DNA of 64,000 nt from assembly GCA_036874045.1 (NCBI GenBank), contig CM072339.1:5835501-5899500 (forward strand). Reading direction: 5' to 3'. Every line of letters begins with the position of its first letter. Position 1 is the stretch's first letter. The DNA comes from Cymodocea nodosa. Its lineage: Eukaryota > Streptophyta > Magnoliopsida > Alismatales > Cymodoceaceae. Made by a program: the position numbers and the translations under genes. Below, one piece after another: positions 1-10,426 of the stretch. The notes under the pieces are model-generated. The model was given only the letters and a program-made list of their open reading frames with translations. It had not been told where the DNA came from and did no database searches.

Positions 1-440
1 CCATTGGAGGGTAACCTGTTGACAAGATAAGAGGCTGTGTTAACAGCCTCAGCCTAAAATTTCTTCTCTAATCTGGCATGAGAAAGCATACACCTTGCTT
101 TCTCCAATAATGTGCGGTTTAGGCGTTCTGCAACTCCATTTTATTGTGGAGTGCCTCTAATTGTGTAGTGTCTTGTGATACTTGCCTCTTTACAAAAGTT
201 ATCAAACTTATGAGAGTAGAATTCTAAACTATTGTCAGTTCTCAAGTATTTCACCTTCCTACCAACTTGATTTTCAACTTGAGTCTTCCACTGCTTAAAG
301 CTCTTGAAAGCCTCACCTTTATATTTCAAAATGAAAACCCATGTCATACGTGAATAATCATCCACTATAGAAAGGAAATATCTGAAACCTGCAAGGGAGG
401 GTTGTTGGGAAGGTCTCCAACAATCTGCGTGGACATTCAA
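1..440 (-). pseudogene. Ty1/copia integrase fragment
   Basis: Reading 440 to 1 on the minus strand gives a copia-type integrase core: an I-V-D-D-Y-S-R-M-T-W segment, then L-R-T-D-N-S-L-E-F, which carries the second catalytic Asp region, then G-T-P-Q followed after a stop by N-G-V-A-E-R. An in-frame TAA near 141 breaks the frame between Q and N-G-V-A-E, and another stop follows farther on. The integrase would join element cDNA to the host chromosome; this copy is a relic cut by the window edge. It lies head-to-head with plus-strand copia RT that begins near 505, so the two are not one collinear element as they stand. Superfamily assignment is confident; the lineage is not resolved. Confidence 0.85.
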
Positions 441-1083
441 ACCTCTGTTAATTTAACTCCAAATCTTGACCTACCTATGGACATTCAAAAGGTACATGAT
501 CCACTATAGGTCAATCCATTTCTAATTTTGTTTCATATCATGATCACCACCCTTCTTTTTGCAAATCTGCCTTGTTTCTATCACGAGAGTATTCCTAGGA
601 ATCATCACAAAGCCATTCTTCTTCTATAATAGAATGTGGTTATGGATGGAGAAATGCAAGTATTGAAATCTCATGGTATCAAGGATCTTGTGACTCATCT
701 TGAAGGTGTGATGATTCTACTTGGATGTTTACCATTAAGTGCAAAGTGGATGGTACCATTATTGTGTATAAGGTTTGCTCAGAAGTGTGAAGCTTCACTC
801 AAACTTATGAAGTTTACTATATAGAGACATTTTTTCTTATTACTTAACTTAATTCTATACAAGTTCTTTTAATGGTGGTGAATTAGTTTTGGCAACTTTA
901 TCAGCTTAATGTAAAGAATGTTTTCTTATGTGTTATCTCTTGTGCAGGTATTCATAGAAAAACCTTGGGTATATATTACTTAGGGGGAGGATACAATATG
1001 CCTTCTTTGGAAGGCCTTTTATGAATAGAAATAGAGCACACACTCTTATTGTTAATAGCATAGCTTTTTGGGATAGTTCATTA

Positions 1084-1700
1084 GGGCGTGTTAGTGCATG
1101 ATGGAAAATTCTGACGGAAAGGAAAAGGAAAATTCTGACGGAAAGGAAATGGAAAATTTGTAACGGAAAGGAAAAGGAAAATTCTGAGAGGGGTTTAGTG
1201 CAGTACGGAAAATTCTGATGGAAATTCTGACAAAAGTTTATTACAACTAATATTCGAAAAATACAAATACATCTTAATTGAAATAGTACAATACGAAATA
1301 ATATCATCTAGTTCTTCCATCCCACATTGCCATCATCATATCTTCTCGCATCTTATCTGCCATTTCTTTTCTTTGTTCTTGAGTCATTCGAACCTGGGCA
1401 TTGCTTTCTATATGTATCTCTCCCATTGGTTGTATGTCATCAATAATATTTAACTCTTCCAACTCATCTAGCAGGTCCTCAAGTAAATCTTCTTTATCAG
1501 TCTTACGAATTCCGTTAGGCACGAGAGAGGGAGAAAAATTTTCTGAATAGGGGTGATCGGAAATTTTCTGACGGTAAAGGAAATTTTTGGATTTTATACA
1601 ACGGTAAAATCCGACTTTCCTTTCCGTCAAGTGTAATGCACACTAACAGCATTCTGACGGAATTCAATAATTTTCCTTTCCGTCAGGCACTAACCCCCCC
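1084..1700. mobile_element. PIF/Harbinger-like non-autonomous DNA transposon, 617 bp
   Basis: The element is bounded by the 3-bp direct repeat TTA at 1081-1083 and 1701-1703. Its ends are inverted: the left begins GGGCGTGTTAGTGC and the right, read on the other strand, begins GGGGGGGTTAGTGCC. Subterminal motifs of the type GACGGAAAGGAAAA repeat at both ends in opposite orientation. TTA duplications and G-rich termini are typical of PIF/Harbinger. A minus-strand frame at 1304-1630 ends R-E-D-M-M-M-A-M-W-D-G-R, which resembles the C-terminal end of plant Harbinger-type proteins; that link is an inference. Removing the element and one TTA restores a continuous copia RT reading across the site. 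Confidence 0.75.
1304..1630 (-). pseudogene. Possible C-terminal remnant of a Harbinger-type protein
   Basis: This 108-codon open frame lies wholly inside the TTA-flanked element and starts in its right terminal region. It has an acidic stretch (E-D-L-L-E-D-L-L-D-E-L-E-E-L), then a charged helix and a W-containing tail. It has no DDE catalytic residues, so it cannot be a functional transposase. It may be a trimmed 3' end of a transposase ORF kept in a MITE-like derivative, or a chance frame. I favour the first because of the tail and its position, with low confidence. Confidence 0.35.
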
Positions 1701-2383
1701 TTAGAGATTCTTCAAGATGCTGGGAGGTATCATCAGTTGATAGGGTAGTTGATCTATTTGATAGTTATATGTCTAGACATTTCTCATGCAGTAAGACTTA
1801 GTTTATACAAGAGTCCTGGATAGTGCATTGGCAGGGTGCACTTCAAGTTTTTGCTTATGTTAGGAGTAATCTTAGTAAAGTATTGATTTATTCTAGGTAT
1901 GGACGCTTATGCATTGAGGCATATTCAAATTTGTGGTATGCAGTTTGCATAGGTAACAAGACATTTACTTTTGGTTTTTGCCTGCATGTTGATGAAGTTT
2001 TGTTACTTGGAGAAGCAAGATGTAAAACACAGTGTTTAGATCAAGTTCTAAGGCAGAGTATTAGTCTATAGCTTATATCATGAGTGAATTAATGTGGTGG
2101 GAATCTCTCTTAATAGAGTCAGGCATGAAAGTGTAGTTGCCTGTGACCATACATTGTGATAATTAAATGGTCATTTTCATTGTTAATAATCCTGAATGTA
2201 TTTAGTACATAGAAGTAGATTGTCATATTCGAGAAGTGGTTGTGAATGGTATCATTTGTGTTTCTTGAAACTCACTCCTCATAGTAGCTAATTGATATTT
2301 TCACTAAGGGATTGAGTTTTTGCTTGAAAATTTATGTAACAAGCTAAGAATGTTGGATATGTATGGTACTACTTGAGGGGGAT

Positions 2384-2508
2384 TGTTAGACATAATAGAC
2401 ATAATGTGTGTTGGGTATATGAGTATATGGATACTTAAGGAAGAGTCTCCTTATATATATGTAATCCATACCTTACAATAGAAATGAATCTTATTTTTCT
2501 CTTTGACA
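2384..2508 (+). repeat. Putative short copia 3' LTR or LTR fragment
   Basis: Directly after the purine-rich tract GAGGGGGAT comes TGTTAGACATAATAGAC, and the stretch ends in CTTTGACA, giving TG...CA ends. It sits where a 3' LTR is expected, immediately downstream of the RNase H relic. No second copy is visible in the window, so the 3' boundary is tentative. Confidence 0.4.
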
Positions 2509-3379
2509 ATGGTTAAAAATACATATAATAATAATATATATACTATTCATGATATATTATTATATTTATTTTTATGATGTAATTATTTTCAGTATCTATA
2601 TATATTCTCATATATATATTAGTATAATTATTGATTCTGGTTCTGTATATTCTCTCTTGCAACTACCTTGTTTAAATATTGAAATCTCTGACTATATATT
2701 CTAAATATACCTGTAATTCCCTTTTCCTTTGAAGTAGGTAGTGTATGTGCACCAGATGTACGCTTCTCAAAGTGTTTAGATCTTAAAGCATCATGGAAGT
2801 TCTGAATTGCTTTTTTTTGCTTTTGTTTTCTCTCAATCACATTACTCTCTCTACAAAATTGTCACTCTTTTTTGTTCACTATATTAGGTAGGTAGTTAAT
2901 GTCCTCATAACAAGAATAGAAACTGAGAATCTTTGACTTTGTTTTCTCTACCATGATATGGAATTCCCTCAACCTTTCACTTCAAGATACTTTAAAATCA
3001 TTTAACCCTCCTGCTCTTGCTCTTTTTCGTCTTTGTTTTCTTTAGTAATTGTCTCATTTGATCCTTGACAATGGTGAGACATCAAAGACACTTCCTAACA
3101 TTCTTGCAGTCATCAACCAGATGTTATTTCAATTTGGACATGCCACCTCTTTCTATTTTCTTCCCACAATATTTGTGTTGAATCTTCCTTTTGTTGTTAT
3201 CAAGAAGAAACCTATCGAGCTAACCATGATTTCATTTCTGCCAAATTCCTACTCATGTTCCTAACACTTTAGTCGGATTTATCTAACATCTTCATAGCTT
3301 CCATTGAGTGTGAATATCTCCTCACCCATAGCTGCCTTTCAATAGGATATTTCTAGTGTCTCATAGTGATTTTAGGGAA
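2509..3379. other. AT-rich relic sequence, no supportable gene
   Basis: This block holds AT-rich microsatellite-like runs near 2520-2620 and short unrelated frames. The minus-strand side may be heavily decayed copia pol continuing from 3380-3910, but I could not follow a convincing domain through it. Confidence 0.4.
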
Positions 3380-3912
3380 TAGACTGAAATAGAATAGAAA
3401 ACACAAACTCTTGAAAGGATGAGTTAAATGATGATATGAAACAAAATTAGAAATGGGATGTGCAGTATAGGTTCTTTTACCCTTTCCTCAGGGTTATAGG
3501 AAGCTCAAAGGGCTTTGGTAAGTCAGATGTACCTGCATCCATGGTAGAGGATGGTTGAGACATAGGTAAAGTCGGTTGTGTCTCTCATTGGTGATGATAT
3601 ACCTATAAAGGAGGAGTTGCTGGTCTGGCATCACCTTTAGATCTTGCTTCTATGGTTGGCAATTCAAGAGAGACAGGCAGGGAAACTCTCAACGTGACTA
3701 TTTTGTGACTCAAAATAGCAATACGACTCAGAAGGTAATCTTGACACAAACAAAGTATCATTGCATAGAAGGGTGATAGCATCAATACCCTTTCTGAGTG
3801 TGAAGGTATCCAACAAAAACACAAGTGATTAGGGGGCTAACTTATTCGGACCAGGTGTAAAATTTTGAACAAAGTTTACACCCAAAAACTTTAAGAGGGA
3901 TAGAAAAAATTC
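3380..3912 (-). pseudogene. Ty1/copia pol relic (integrase C-terminal region into RT start)
   Basis: Read from 3912 downward, the minus strand shows P-L-K-V-F-G-C, then C-V-F-V-G-Y and T-Q-K-G-Y, the conserved segment after the copia integrase core. It continues with V-S-L-P-V-S-L-E-L-P, then T-L-R-K-G-K-R-T-Y and I-S-N-F-V-S-Y-H-H-L, the linker that leads into RT. Several frames are needed, so it is dead. It lies just inside an oppositely read PBS and LTR at 3933-4094, which means gag, protease and most of integrase have been deleted. Confidence 0.7.
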
Positions 3913-3932
3913 AGTCAAGATGAAGTTACTGT

Positions 3933-3948
3933 AGGTGCTTTGGTACTA
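3933..3948 (-). other. Decayed initiator-Met-type primer binding site
   Basis: On the minus strand TAGTACCAAAGCACC follows the LTR end. It differs at a few positions from the TGGTATCAGAGC-type site complementary to initiator tRNA-Met that copia elements use to prime minus-strand DNA. Confidence 0.55.
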
Positions 3949-4094
3949 TGTGATTTAGGGTAAAAATGTGTTATTCATTAACTTTGTACAGTGCCTCTCT
4001 ATATATAGAGGTTATAAGAGGTGACAATTACAAAAATACCCATATAGTACTAAGCCACATAATACACCTAATAAACCATACAATACTCCTAACA
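3949..4094 (-). repeat. Ty1/copia 5' LTR (minus strand), 146 bp
   Basis: On the minus strand the block starts TGTTAGGAGTATTG at 4094 and ends ATCACA at 3949, followed by a primer-binding-site-like sequence. It contains the CTCTATATATAGAG palindrome and a TATA-rich segment, common in short copia LTRs. It lies about 330 bp upstream of the first visible exon of the zinc-finger gene and is probably intronic to it. Confidence 0.6.
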
Positions 4095-4426
4095 GCTACA
4101 TTTTGTGCTGTCGACGTTTCGTTCATGTTCTCATATTCATCAATTTACAAGATTTTCAATACCATATTCTGGTTTCCTTGCATTGTAATGCTGTCTTATT
4201 TTTGTTTCCCTGGTCCCCAAAATCTTTCAAATATATTGATGCAATAAGATTTTCTATTACAGCTAAATATCATTTGTTGGATTCGTTGACACTAAGTGAA
4301 TTATAACCTTTCACTCTGAAATTAAAATATCTTTTCAAAATAGGTTCATTTTGATTTGCGTAAAATTCTTTAACCTTCGTGTCTTATGTACTCTTTAAAG
4401 CTCTGTATTCCTTTAAGTGACATTAG

Positions 4427-6174
4427 GTGGTAAGCTAATTGGAAAGAGTTTGCAGGCACAGAAGATAATTAGTTTATGTGGATGGGAACTTTGCTTGCTT
4501 TCATATTATGTGGACTATGAAATGAAGTCTGATCATTCTGTTGAGAAAGCTAAATCAAGTGCTGTTGTATATTCATCTCATACTTCTATGGATATTCCAG
4601 CAGAAGAAGAAAACCAAGAATCCCTAAAAAATCAATGTGATCCAGCATCTGCTGTCCTTGATTGTAAATTCTGTGGTGCTCGTGTGGGATTATGGGCTTT
4701 CAAATCCATTCCACGACCATTGGAACTCTTCAACTTATCTGATTTTCCTGATGTGGGTAATCAGAATGATTCAAATCGTACAAATAACGTGCTGGAACAA
4801 CAAGAAATTCATGCATGCGATAGTGGGGGAAAAAATCCGAGTTCTATAGGGCTTGAGGGTTCTTCCATTCTAAATTTGACAATTGCAGGTGGCCTCCCAC
4901 CGGCAAAACAAAATTTCAGACCAAGAGTTTCCTTACCAATTATTAGCAGACACCTGAGAGCTGAATTGAGTACAGTATATGATGCCAAAGATTATTCATC
5001 TCCAGCTTCATTGGGAAAAGATAATGCCATTGATCAGGCACAAAGTAGTGATGCATTGATGCATCAAATTGCATGTAGTAACGGTGAGAGAGCTGTTTCA
5101 TCAGAAAGTACAGAGACATTAAAGCGCAAAAGGGATGACAATGAATTCCGCAATTTTGACAATGAGGAAGCAAGTATTACATGTGAGTCTAGTCATGAGC
5201 ATAAAGGATCTTCTGTTCAGGAAGTTGGAAAAGAAAAATTAGTTGGAAATGAAAACAATAACATGAAAATAGACAGGTTTCTTGATTCATGTCCAACTTC
5301 TGATCCTGTTGCAGTAACTTCAGGTACTGAGATTTATGAGAATGATTCTGTGAAATGGATATTCACATTGTCGGTAGCTTGTCTCATGGAAATAAATTAT
5401 GTCGAACTGTATACTTGCTGTGTTCTCACACATTACTTTCATTAGCACGTCTATTTTTAAGCTTCCTGAAACCCAAAAACGTGGTATTTAGATCCTTGTT
5501 CTCGACAAATGCTTTGATCATTTAGAACGATGTATGAAACCCATCTTAGATGTATATTTTGTATTTATTATATAGTCTTCTTTGAGTTTTATAAAAAAAT
5601 TTTCTTGTAAAAGTAACATGTATGATGCATGTCAATTTCCCTTGGTGACTGTCAGGCTTGTATTTAACCCGGTCCTATTTAAATAACTGTAGAAGATTAA
5701 ACTTGTCATATTCTCGTACATGAACATGCTTGCAAATGGTAAAGAAATTTTCCAGTTAAAAAGTTCGTGCATGTTTTGTTGACTGGTAGTGCTTTTGATG
5801 TAGGCATGCCTATGCGGATGCAATTAATCAATACAGGAGTGTTTGATCCTATAGGACAACATAGGCCATTCTGCCCCTGGATCGTTTCTGGGAATGGCAA
5901 TGGTACGCCTGGTTGGAAATTGACACTTTCTGCTGTAATTCAGGACAAAGATTCCTCACCCTCTGTACTCAAGCAAGCACCATTGAGATTAGTCAATGAG
6001 GTAACACTGTACTGATGAATGGCAAATAAAAGTGCTTTTGATGACTTCCTACTTTTATGATTTTGGTGTCTCATATAGGTTTGGCTGATCTTCCTGTTGT
6101 AGGTGGATGATCCTGTTATTTCAGTGAGGAGACTTTTTGCAACTCCGCTATCAAAAAAAATCAGAAGGCAATAG
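4427..6174 (+). CDS. NIPA/ILP1-like C3HC zinc-finger protein, three 3' exons
   Basis: Three exons join cleanly: 4427-5323, 5804-6000 and 6103-6174 (stop TAG), with GT/AG introns and matching phase (split Gly codon at the first junction, phase 0 at the second). They encode about 388 residues. The first exon opens with G-K-L-I-G-K-S-L-Q-A-Q-K-I-I-S-L-C-G-W-E. It then has V-L-D-C-K-F-C-G-A-R-V-G-L-W-A-F and a conserved A-G-G-L-P-P-A-K-Q-N-F-R segment. The second has F-D-P-I-G-Q-H-R-P-F-C-P-W. The pair C-K-F-C and H-R-P-F-C would form the second BIR-like zinc site of the ILP1/NIPA family (nuclear proteins). The N-terminal C3HC module is absent: an acceptor AG at 4425-4426 implies upstream exons outside the window or lost. 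Retroelement relics fill 1-4.1 kb. The middle of exon 1 is hydrophilic and poorly conserved, including a basic K-R-K-R segment. Confidence 0.85.
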
Positions 6175-6472
6175 ATGAACTGAAACCAGTTGCACGCGAT
6201 AAAAATTGAAGTTTTCAAGTGCCATCTACTGGTACTGAAGCAAGAGCTAGTAGCCTAGGAAATGGGTGCATTTTGCATGCAGCTGAAATTGTCTTTCACA
6301 TTGGTGATGACAGCAATAACTGGACATGAGGTATATGATAAGTGATGGAATAGCGCGAGTAATGGAAATGTGATTTACAATTCTTTGTTCATGGCTTGGT
6401 TTAATATTTTTCTCTCAAACATATTTAACGAGAATGTGGGAAGAATTTGAAGTAGTGGAGATGTGGGATGCT
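6175..6472. other. Convergent intergenic spacer / 3' UTRs
   Basis: This short spacer lies between the stop of the zinc-finger gene (+) and the stop of the cyclophilin gene (-). It presumably holds both 3' UTRs. No obvious terminator or other gene is seen. Confidence 0.6.
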
Positions 6473-7649
6473 TCACTCATCCAGCAATCCACAGTTGGTG
6501 ATAATGATCTTTGAGTATGGGCGGTTGAAGCCTCTCTCTGCAACAACGGCTCTCTTATCTCCAATCAGCTTTGCCACCCTGTTCAGCAGCCATGAGAAAT
6601 CGATACTTACTAAATATTTGTAAGCATCTTTTATATTTTTTAAAAGATTACCTGAAGTAAGGGGAGCTTGTGTTTTCTTGCACTGTCTTCACTCTAGATA
6701 TTTTCTCGACAACATCCATTCCGTCTTGTACTTTTCCGATCACAAGTGTTGATGCATCTAGCTCTGGGGAGTCCTTGGTGGTTATGACAAACTCTGTACC
6801 ATTTGGGTCTGTTCCTACCTCCTCTTCGTCAATCTCCAGCTTTCCTTTCCTGGCCACCAGTTTCACTTTCGGTGGTGGCTTCAGTGGATCTCTGATGATG
6901 ATGCCCAGTGATCCGGCCACATTTTTTACCGCAGGAAATTTCTTGCCGTATGTTTCCCATTCGGAAAAGAGCTCATCCGCTGCCATGCTTGGTTCTGTGC
7001 TTTTGGCAATCTCAGCATCCCCCCCAAATGATCTCAGCCCTCCATGTTGTATGTAGTTGGGCATGATTTTCACAAACTCCTTTCTTCTGTAGCTGATACC
7101 GGCCGTACCAGAGACGAGGCTGGCAAATCTAGCGGCCCCGGCAGGTGTGTTGTCACCGTTGAGCTCTACTACAATCCGGCCAGCAGGTTCCCTGTTGATG
7201 GAGACATCAATGAATGCTTTCTTTGACGTTGGTTTGCTGCTGCCGTCGTTCTTGGGTCCTCTATCCTCAATGATTTCAGTAGCCTCACTTGGGACGTTTT
7301 CTTCGTTGGTGGCTTGGATGTAGTCTTCGTTGGCGGCTTGGAGTTGGACGGCGGGGGATTGGTCGTCTTCGACATCTTGGCTTCGGCCGGTGATTGTTAC
7401 AGCCTGGGTTCGATCGTTAGATAGAAGGAACGTCGACAGGAGCAATGGCAAAGATGAGCCACCAATGACAAGTTGTCGTCTCGAGGGCAGATGGGAGTGC
7501 CTAAGAGTTGGTGCCCTCTCTGCCTGTGCCGTGGCAAAGATCTGTCGTCGGGATCCGGGTTGGGTGCTTCTTGTGTGTTGCGGTGGATGTGTTGTTAGTG
7601 GAGGGGGGATGTGAGATGACGAGTTTAGCGGTTTGGAATGGAGCTTCAT
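6473..7649 (-). CDS. CYP28-like chloroplast/thylakoid cyclophilin
   Basis: Two exons on the minus strand, 7649-6652 and 6578-6473, are separated by a 73-bp GT/AG intron; the junction completes an Arg codon, giving P-Y-F-R-V-A-K-L. The product is 367 residues. Residues 1-56 form a Ser/Pro/basic-rich stretch like a plastid transit peptide. Residues 57-83 have a twin Arg, a hydrophobic run and a T-Q-A site, as in a Tat-type lumen signal. Residues ~145-363 are a cyclophilin fold ending in N-C-G-L-L-D-E. The usual catalytic F-H-R and Q-G-G-D motifs are replaced by F-V-K-I-M-P-N-Y and Q-H-G-G, so prolyl isomerase activity is doubtful. The pattern fits plant CYP28 and relatives better than canonical isomerases. 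The ATG at 7649 is the first Met and leaves a full targeting sequence. The gene is GC-richer than its surroundings and appears intact. Confidence 0.9.
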
Positions 7650-8239
7650 TCTCCGGGCTTTTGGTCCTAGGTCACTCTCATTTCAGTTGGCTTCTGCATC
7701 TGCTTTCTCTCCTTCTCTAGGAGACAAGCGTGTCCGATCTGTGGAGGAAAATTAGTTGAATTAATTTGTGGATGAAAAGCATCCATTTCGTACAAGTGGA
7801 ATTGGTAGTCTTTTTAGATGATAAGTGGACCCGCTGATTTTACGGACGACGTAAAGGATTGAATAGCTTATATAGCATGTGATCCACTTGGACTGGGACT
7901 AAAGTTTTGGGTTACTCTTCCTAGGAACCTGGGGATGTCGAGATTTTTCTTGGGAATGAACTTGGATGCAAAATATTGAAGAATAGTAATATGCAAAATG
8001 ATCATATTCCATTCTATTTGTCCTGAATTTTGATATCTAATATTGCGCGTCCAAGATTTTATATAAACCAACCCCTTGTCCTGAGTCTTGTCGATTAAAT
8101 TAAAAATACTTTAGCTATGAAACCACCACCAAGGACACAAAAGTTTACGCCATGGTCCACAGAAATAGAACAATAAGGAAATTGCCCTCTCCTTCAGCAT
8201 CATCTCCCCAGGGACCCATAAACTTTAGTGTAAGTGGAT
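7650..8239. other. Cyclophilin 5' flank, no gene seen
   Basis: This is upstream sequence of the minus-strand cyclophilin gene. I see purine-rich sequence just above the start on the coding strand, but no clear TATA box or named element, and no coding potential. Confidence 0.5.
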
Positions 8240-8930
8240 TCAATGAAGGGAGTGCCTTGATTGAACTTCTTTAACAGTATCTATTCCAGCAGACTGCTGT
8301 TCAATTTTATAACAAAAACAAGTAAGATCAATTGTGTTTTCTAATGTCAAAGTAATATTCAAAACATGTTTATCAAAAATTTTATTAAAAGCAATGAAGA
8401 AAGAAGAGCCAATTAAACTGAAAGAAAAGAATTTACAAGTGAAGGTAGGAGAAAAAATATTGAGTAGAAAGTTATCATCTAAAAGCAAGCGACTGTCACC
8501 AACATTGGAGGTCCAAAATTCAAACGGTACAAAGCAATTAACAAATAAATGTTTTGTATTTTCTTGACAAAGATTGCAATGAGGGCATATAGGATTTCCA
8601 TTTCAACCTTTTTTTCCTTAAGTTTTCTCTAGTAAAAAGTTTATCTTGGATACAAAGTCAAGTAATGATTTTGGCTTTAAGAGAAATCTTAGCCTTACAT
8701 GTTTGTTTATGAAATTGAATTCTTATACCCTCATCTATTAAATTAATATAGCAAGACTTGATTGAGTAAACTCCATTGGTTGATAATTTCTAGACTACTT
8801 TGTTAGGTTCAAAAGTAATATTAGTTGAATTAATGATAGTCAATAAAGTTAAAGCAAAATTTCTAAGTTTAGAATTAATCAAATTCTACAGCTTCCTCTT
8901 CACGATCAAAGACTTGATTGCCTCAATAAT
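8240..8930 (-). pseudogene. LINE retrotransposon ORF2 C-terminal relic with zf-RVT segment
   Basis: Reading the minus strand, N-G-V-Y-S-I-K-S-C-Y near 8780 is followed by L-I-D-E-G-I, then K-A-K-I with D-K-L-F-T-R-E-N-L-R-K. After a frameshift comes N-P-I-C-P-H-C-N-L-C-Q-E-N-T-K-H-L-F-V-N-C, the zinc-binding region (C-x2-C ... H-x4-C) that follows RT in plant LINEs. Frameshifts and stops show it is dead. No poly-A tail or TSD was identified. Confidence 0.75.
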
Positions 8931-8959
8931 AGTGATTTCGAGACAATTGAGAATTGTCT

Positions 8960-9212
8960 CCCCGATCCCTCTCCCTCGACGCCATCTGTTCACGTGCTCG
9001 CCTGTCGCTTCCTTCCATCTATGCGTCGTAGTTCGTCGCCCATTGCATTCTTCCTCGCGTCCATGTCACCCCCTATCGAAAGCTTCCTCCATCTGGGTGT
9101 TGCAATCTGTCACCCATCACATTCTTCCTTGCGTTTGTGTTGTCCCTTATTATAAAAGCTTCCTCCGTCTGCACATTGCAGTCCGTCGCCTGTCGCATTC
9201 TTCCTCGCGTCC
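8960..9212. repeat. GC-rich tandem repeat, ~75-bp unit
   Basis: Copies of a segment like GTCGCC..TCGCATTCTTCCTCGCGTC begin at about 9035, 9109 and 9185, spaced 74 and 76 bp, with a more decayed partial unit before 9035. The units are pyrimidine-rich and contain several CpG sites, unlike the AT-rich surroundings. No function can be assigned. Confidence 0.6.
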
Positions 9213-9596
9213 TATTTTTTAACCATTTTGCTAGGTATCGATTTCATTGTCCTTATAGATATATTTCAATGCAAGCCTTTCATTGTTCATTATGATTGCA
9301 CTTATTTTACGATGAACCGTAGCTAGAAACATGAATTTTCTTATTGGGTTTCATGTTTATGTGTTGTAGCTAAAGGTCTCCAAGAAGAAAGTGAAGAACA
9401 TTCCATTGTAATCACTTGTAACTAATTTTATTTTAAAAAAATAATCTGTATGTTGAAATTTTGAACACAAATTTGCTACATTATCTAAACATATAGATTT
9501 TAGGCAAATTGGTTTCATTTTATACAGTGAATTTGTACAACTATATGTGTAGTTTTTTACCATGATTCCTTTTGGATTTGAGTGTAGATATTAGTA
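9213..9596. other. Unassigned AT-rich sequence
   Basis: No coding similarity or repeat structure is recognised here. The Athila copy 1 RT segment begins at its right edge. Confidence 0.4.
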
Positions 9597-10420
9597 GTTA
9601 AAATCCTACATGTTCGAAAAATGATCTACTATCTTTTGCTATTTTGGGTTTTGATAAATTTGAAATAATTTATACTTTAGTTTTATCTAACTCTAATTTT
9701 TTTATTGAAATAATATGTCCTAAGATTATTTTTTGTTTTATTATAAAATGACATTTTTCTCAATTCAAAACCATATTTTTTTCTAAACAATGGACTAATA
9801 CTAATTCTAAGTTTTTCAAATATACTTCAAATGAAGTTCCATATATTGTAAAATCATCTATGAATATTTTAAGAAAATCTTTAGTTATTTTAGTGAAAAT
9901 ATCTTGCATACACTTTTGAAAAGTAGTTGATACATTGCATAGTTTAAATGACATTTTTTTAAAAGCATAAGTTCTATTAAGATACATGAAAATTGTTTTT
10001 TCTTGATCTTCCAATGCTATTAGAATCTAATTATATTCTGAATACCTATTTAGGAAACAAAAATATTCTTGCCTTGCTAACTTTTTTAACATTTGATCTA
10101 TAAACGACAAAGGAAAATAATCTTTCTTAGTTATAACATTCAGCTTCTTATAATTTATATACACTTTTTAGCCTAATTAGATTATTATGGGTATCAATTC
10201 TTGACTTTCATTATTAATGACTATTACTTCTGATTTCTTAGGAATTACATGGATTTGACTCATTCATGAGCTATCAGAAATTAGATATATAATATCATTA
10301 TCTAACAATTTCACTATTTCCTTCCTCACTACTTTTTTTAGGTTTGGATTTAATATTCTTTCAGAAATTCTAACTAGTTTAACATTTTCTTTCAAATATA
10401 TATAGTGTCAACAAATAGTT
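9597..10420 (-). pseudogene. Athila-type gypsy reverse transcriptase, inverted segment of copy 1
   Basis: On the minus strand, 10420 to 9597 encodes gypsy RT: V-R-K-E-I-V-K-L-L-D-N-D-I-I-Y near 10330, then E-D-Q-E-K-T, then K-L-C-N-V-S-T-T-F-Q, and the catalytic-box position F-I-D-D-F-T near 9855. It is collinear with RT of the plus-strand copy at 31.6-32.4 kb. The segment stops at the same codon neighbourhood where the adjacent plus-strand part (10427 on) resumes, so RT is flipped within one element. Stops are frequent. Confidence 0.85.
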
Positions 10421-10426
10421 AGACTT

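Larger units (their letters stand above)
505..2383 (+). pseudogene. Ty1/copia reverse transcriptase-RNase H relic, split by a DNA transposon
   Basis: Pieces of copia RT and RNase H can be read on the plus strand with several stops and frame changes. Near 515 is the I-S-N-F-V-S-Y-H segment that precedes RT. Near 733-790 is M-F-T-I-K-C-K-V-D-G-T. From 1701 comes L-E-I-L-Q-D-A-G-R-Y-H-Q-L-I-G, then D-I-S-H-A-V, then an RNase H stretch from 1823 (S-R-Y-G, later W-W-E-S-L-L near 2095). The tail near 2200-2360 matches the family's N-K-L-R-M-L-D ending. A purine tract at 2375-2383 precedes an LTR-like TGTTAGA. A 617-bp insertion at 1084-1700 interrupts the frame. The block 830-1080 is too decayed to assign with confidence. 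Confidence 0.75.

Noticed and set aside
945..950. TGTGCAG followed by GT as a splice acceptor of a host gene
   Set aside because: It sits within a copia relic and no host exon follows.
4103..4306. Possible upstream exon of the zinc-finger gene (segment with P-W-S-P-K-S-F-K-Y-I)
   Set aside because: The resemblance to the family between the two zinc modules is weak, and no convincing donor joins it to the 4427 acceptor.
6670..7614. Several plus-strand open frames of 60-128 codons
   Set aside because: They are antisense to the cyclophilin exon, which has splice signals, family motifs and a targeting sequence; the plus frames show none.
8800..9222. 140-codon plus-strand frame
   Set aside because: It runs over the LINE relic antisense and the GC-rich tandem repeat, is Cys/Ser/Arg-rich as the repeat dictates, and matches no family I know.
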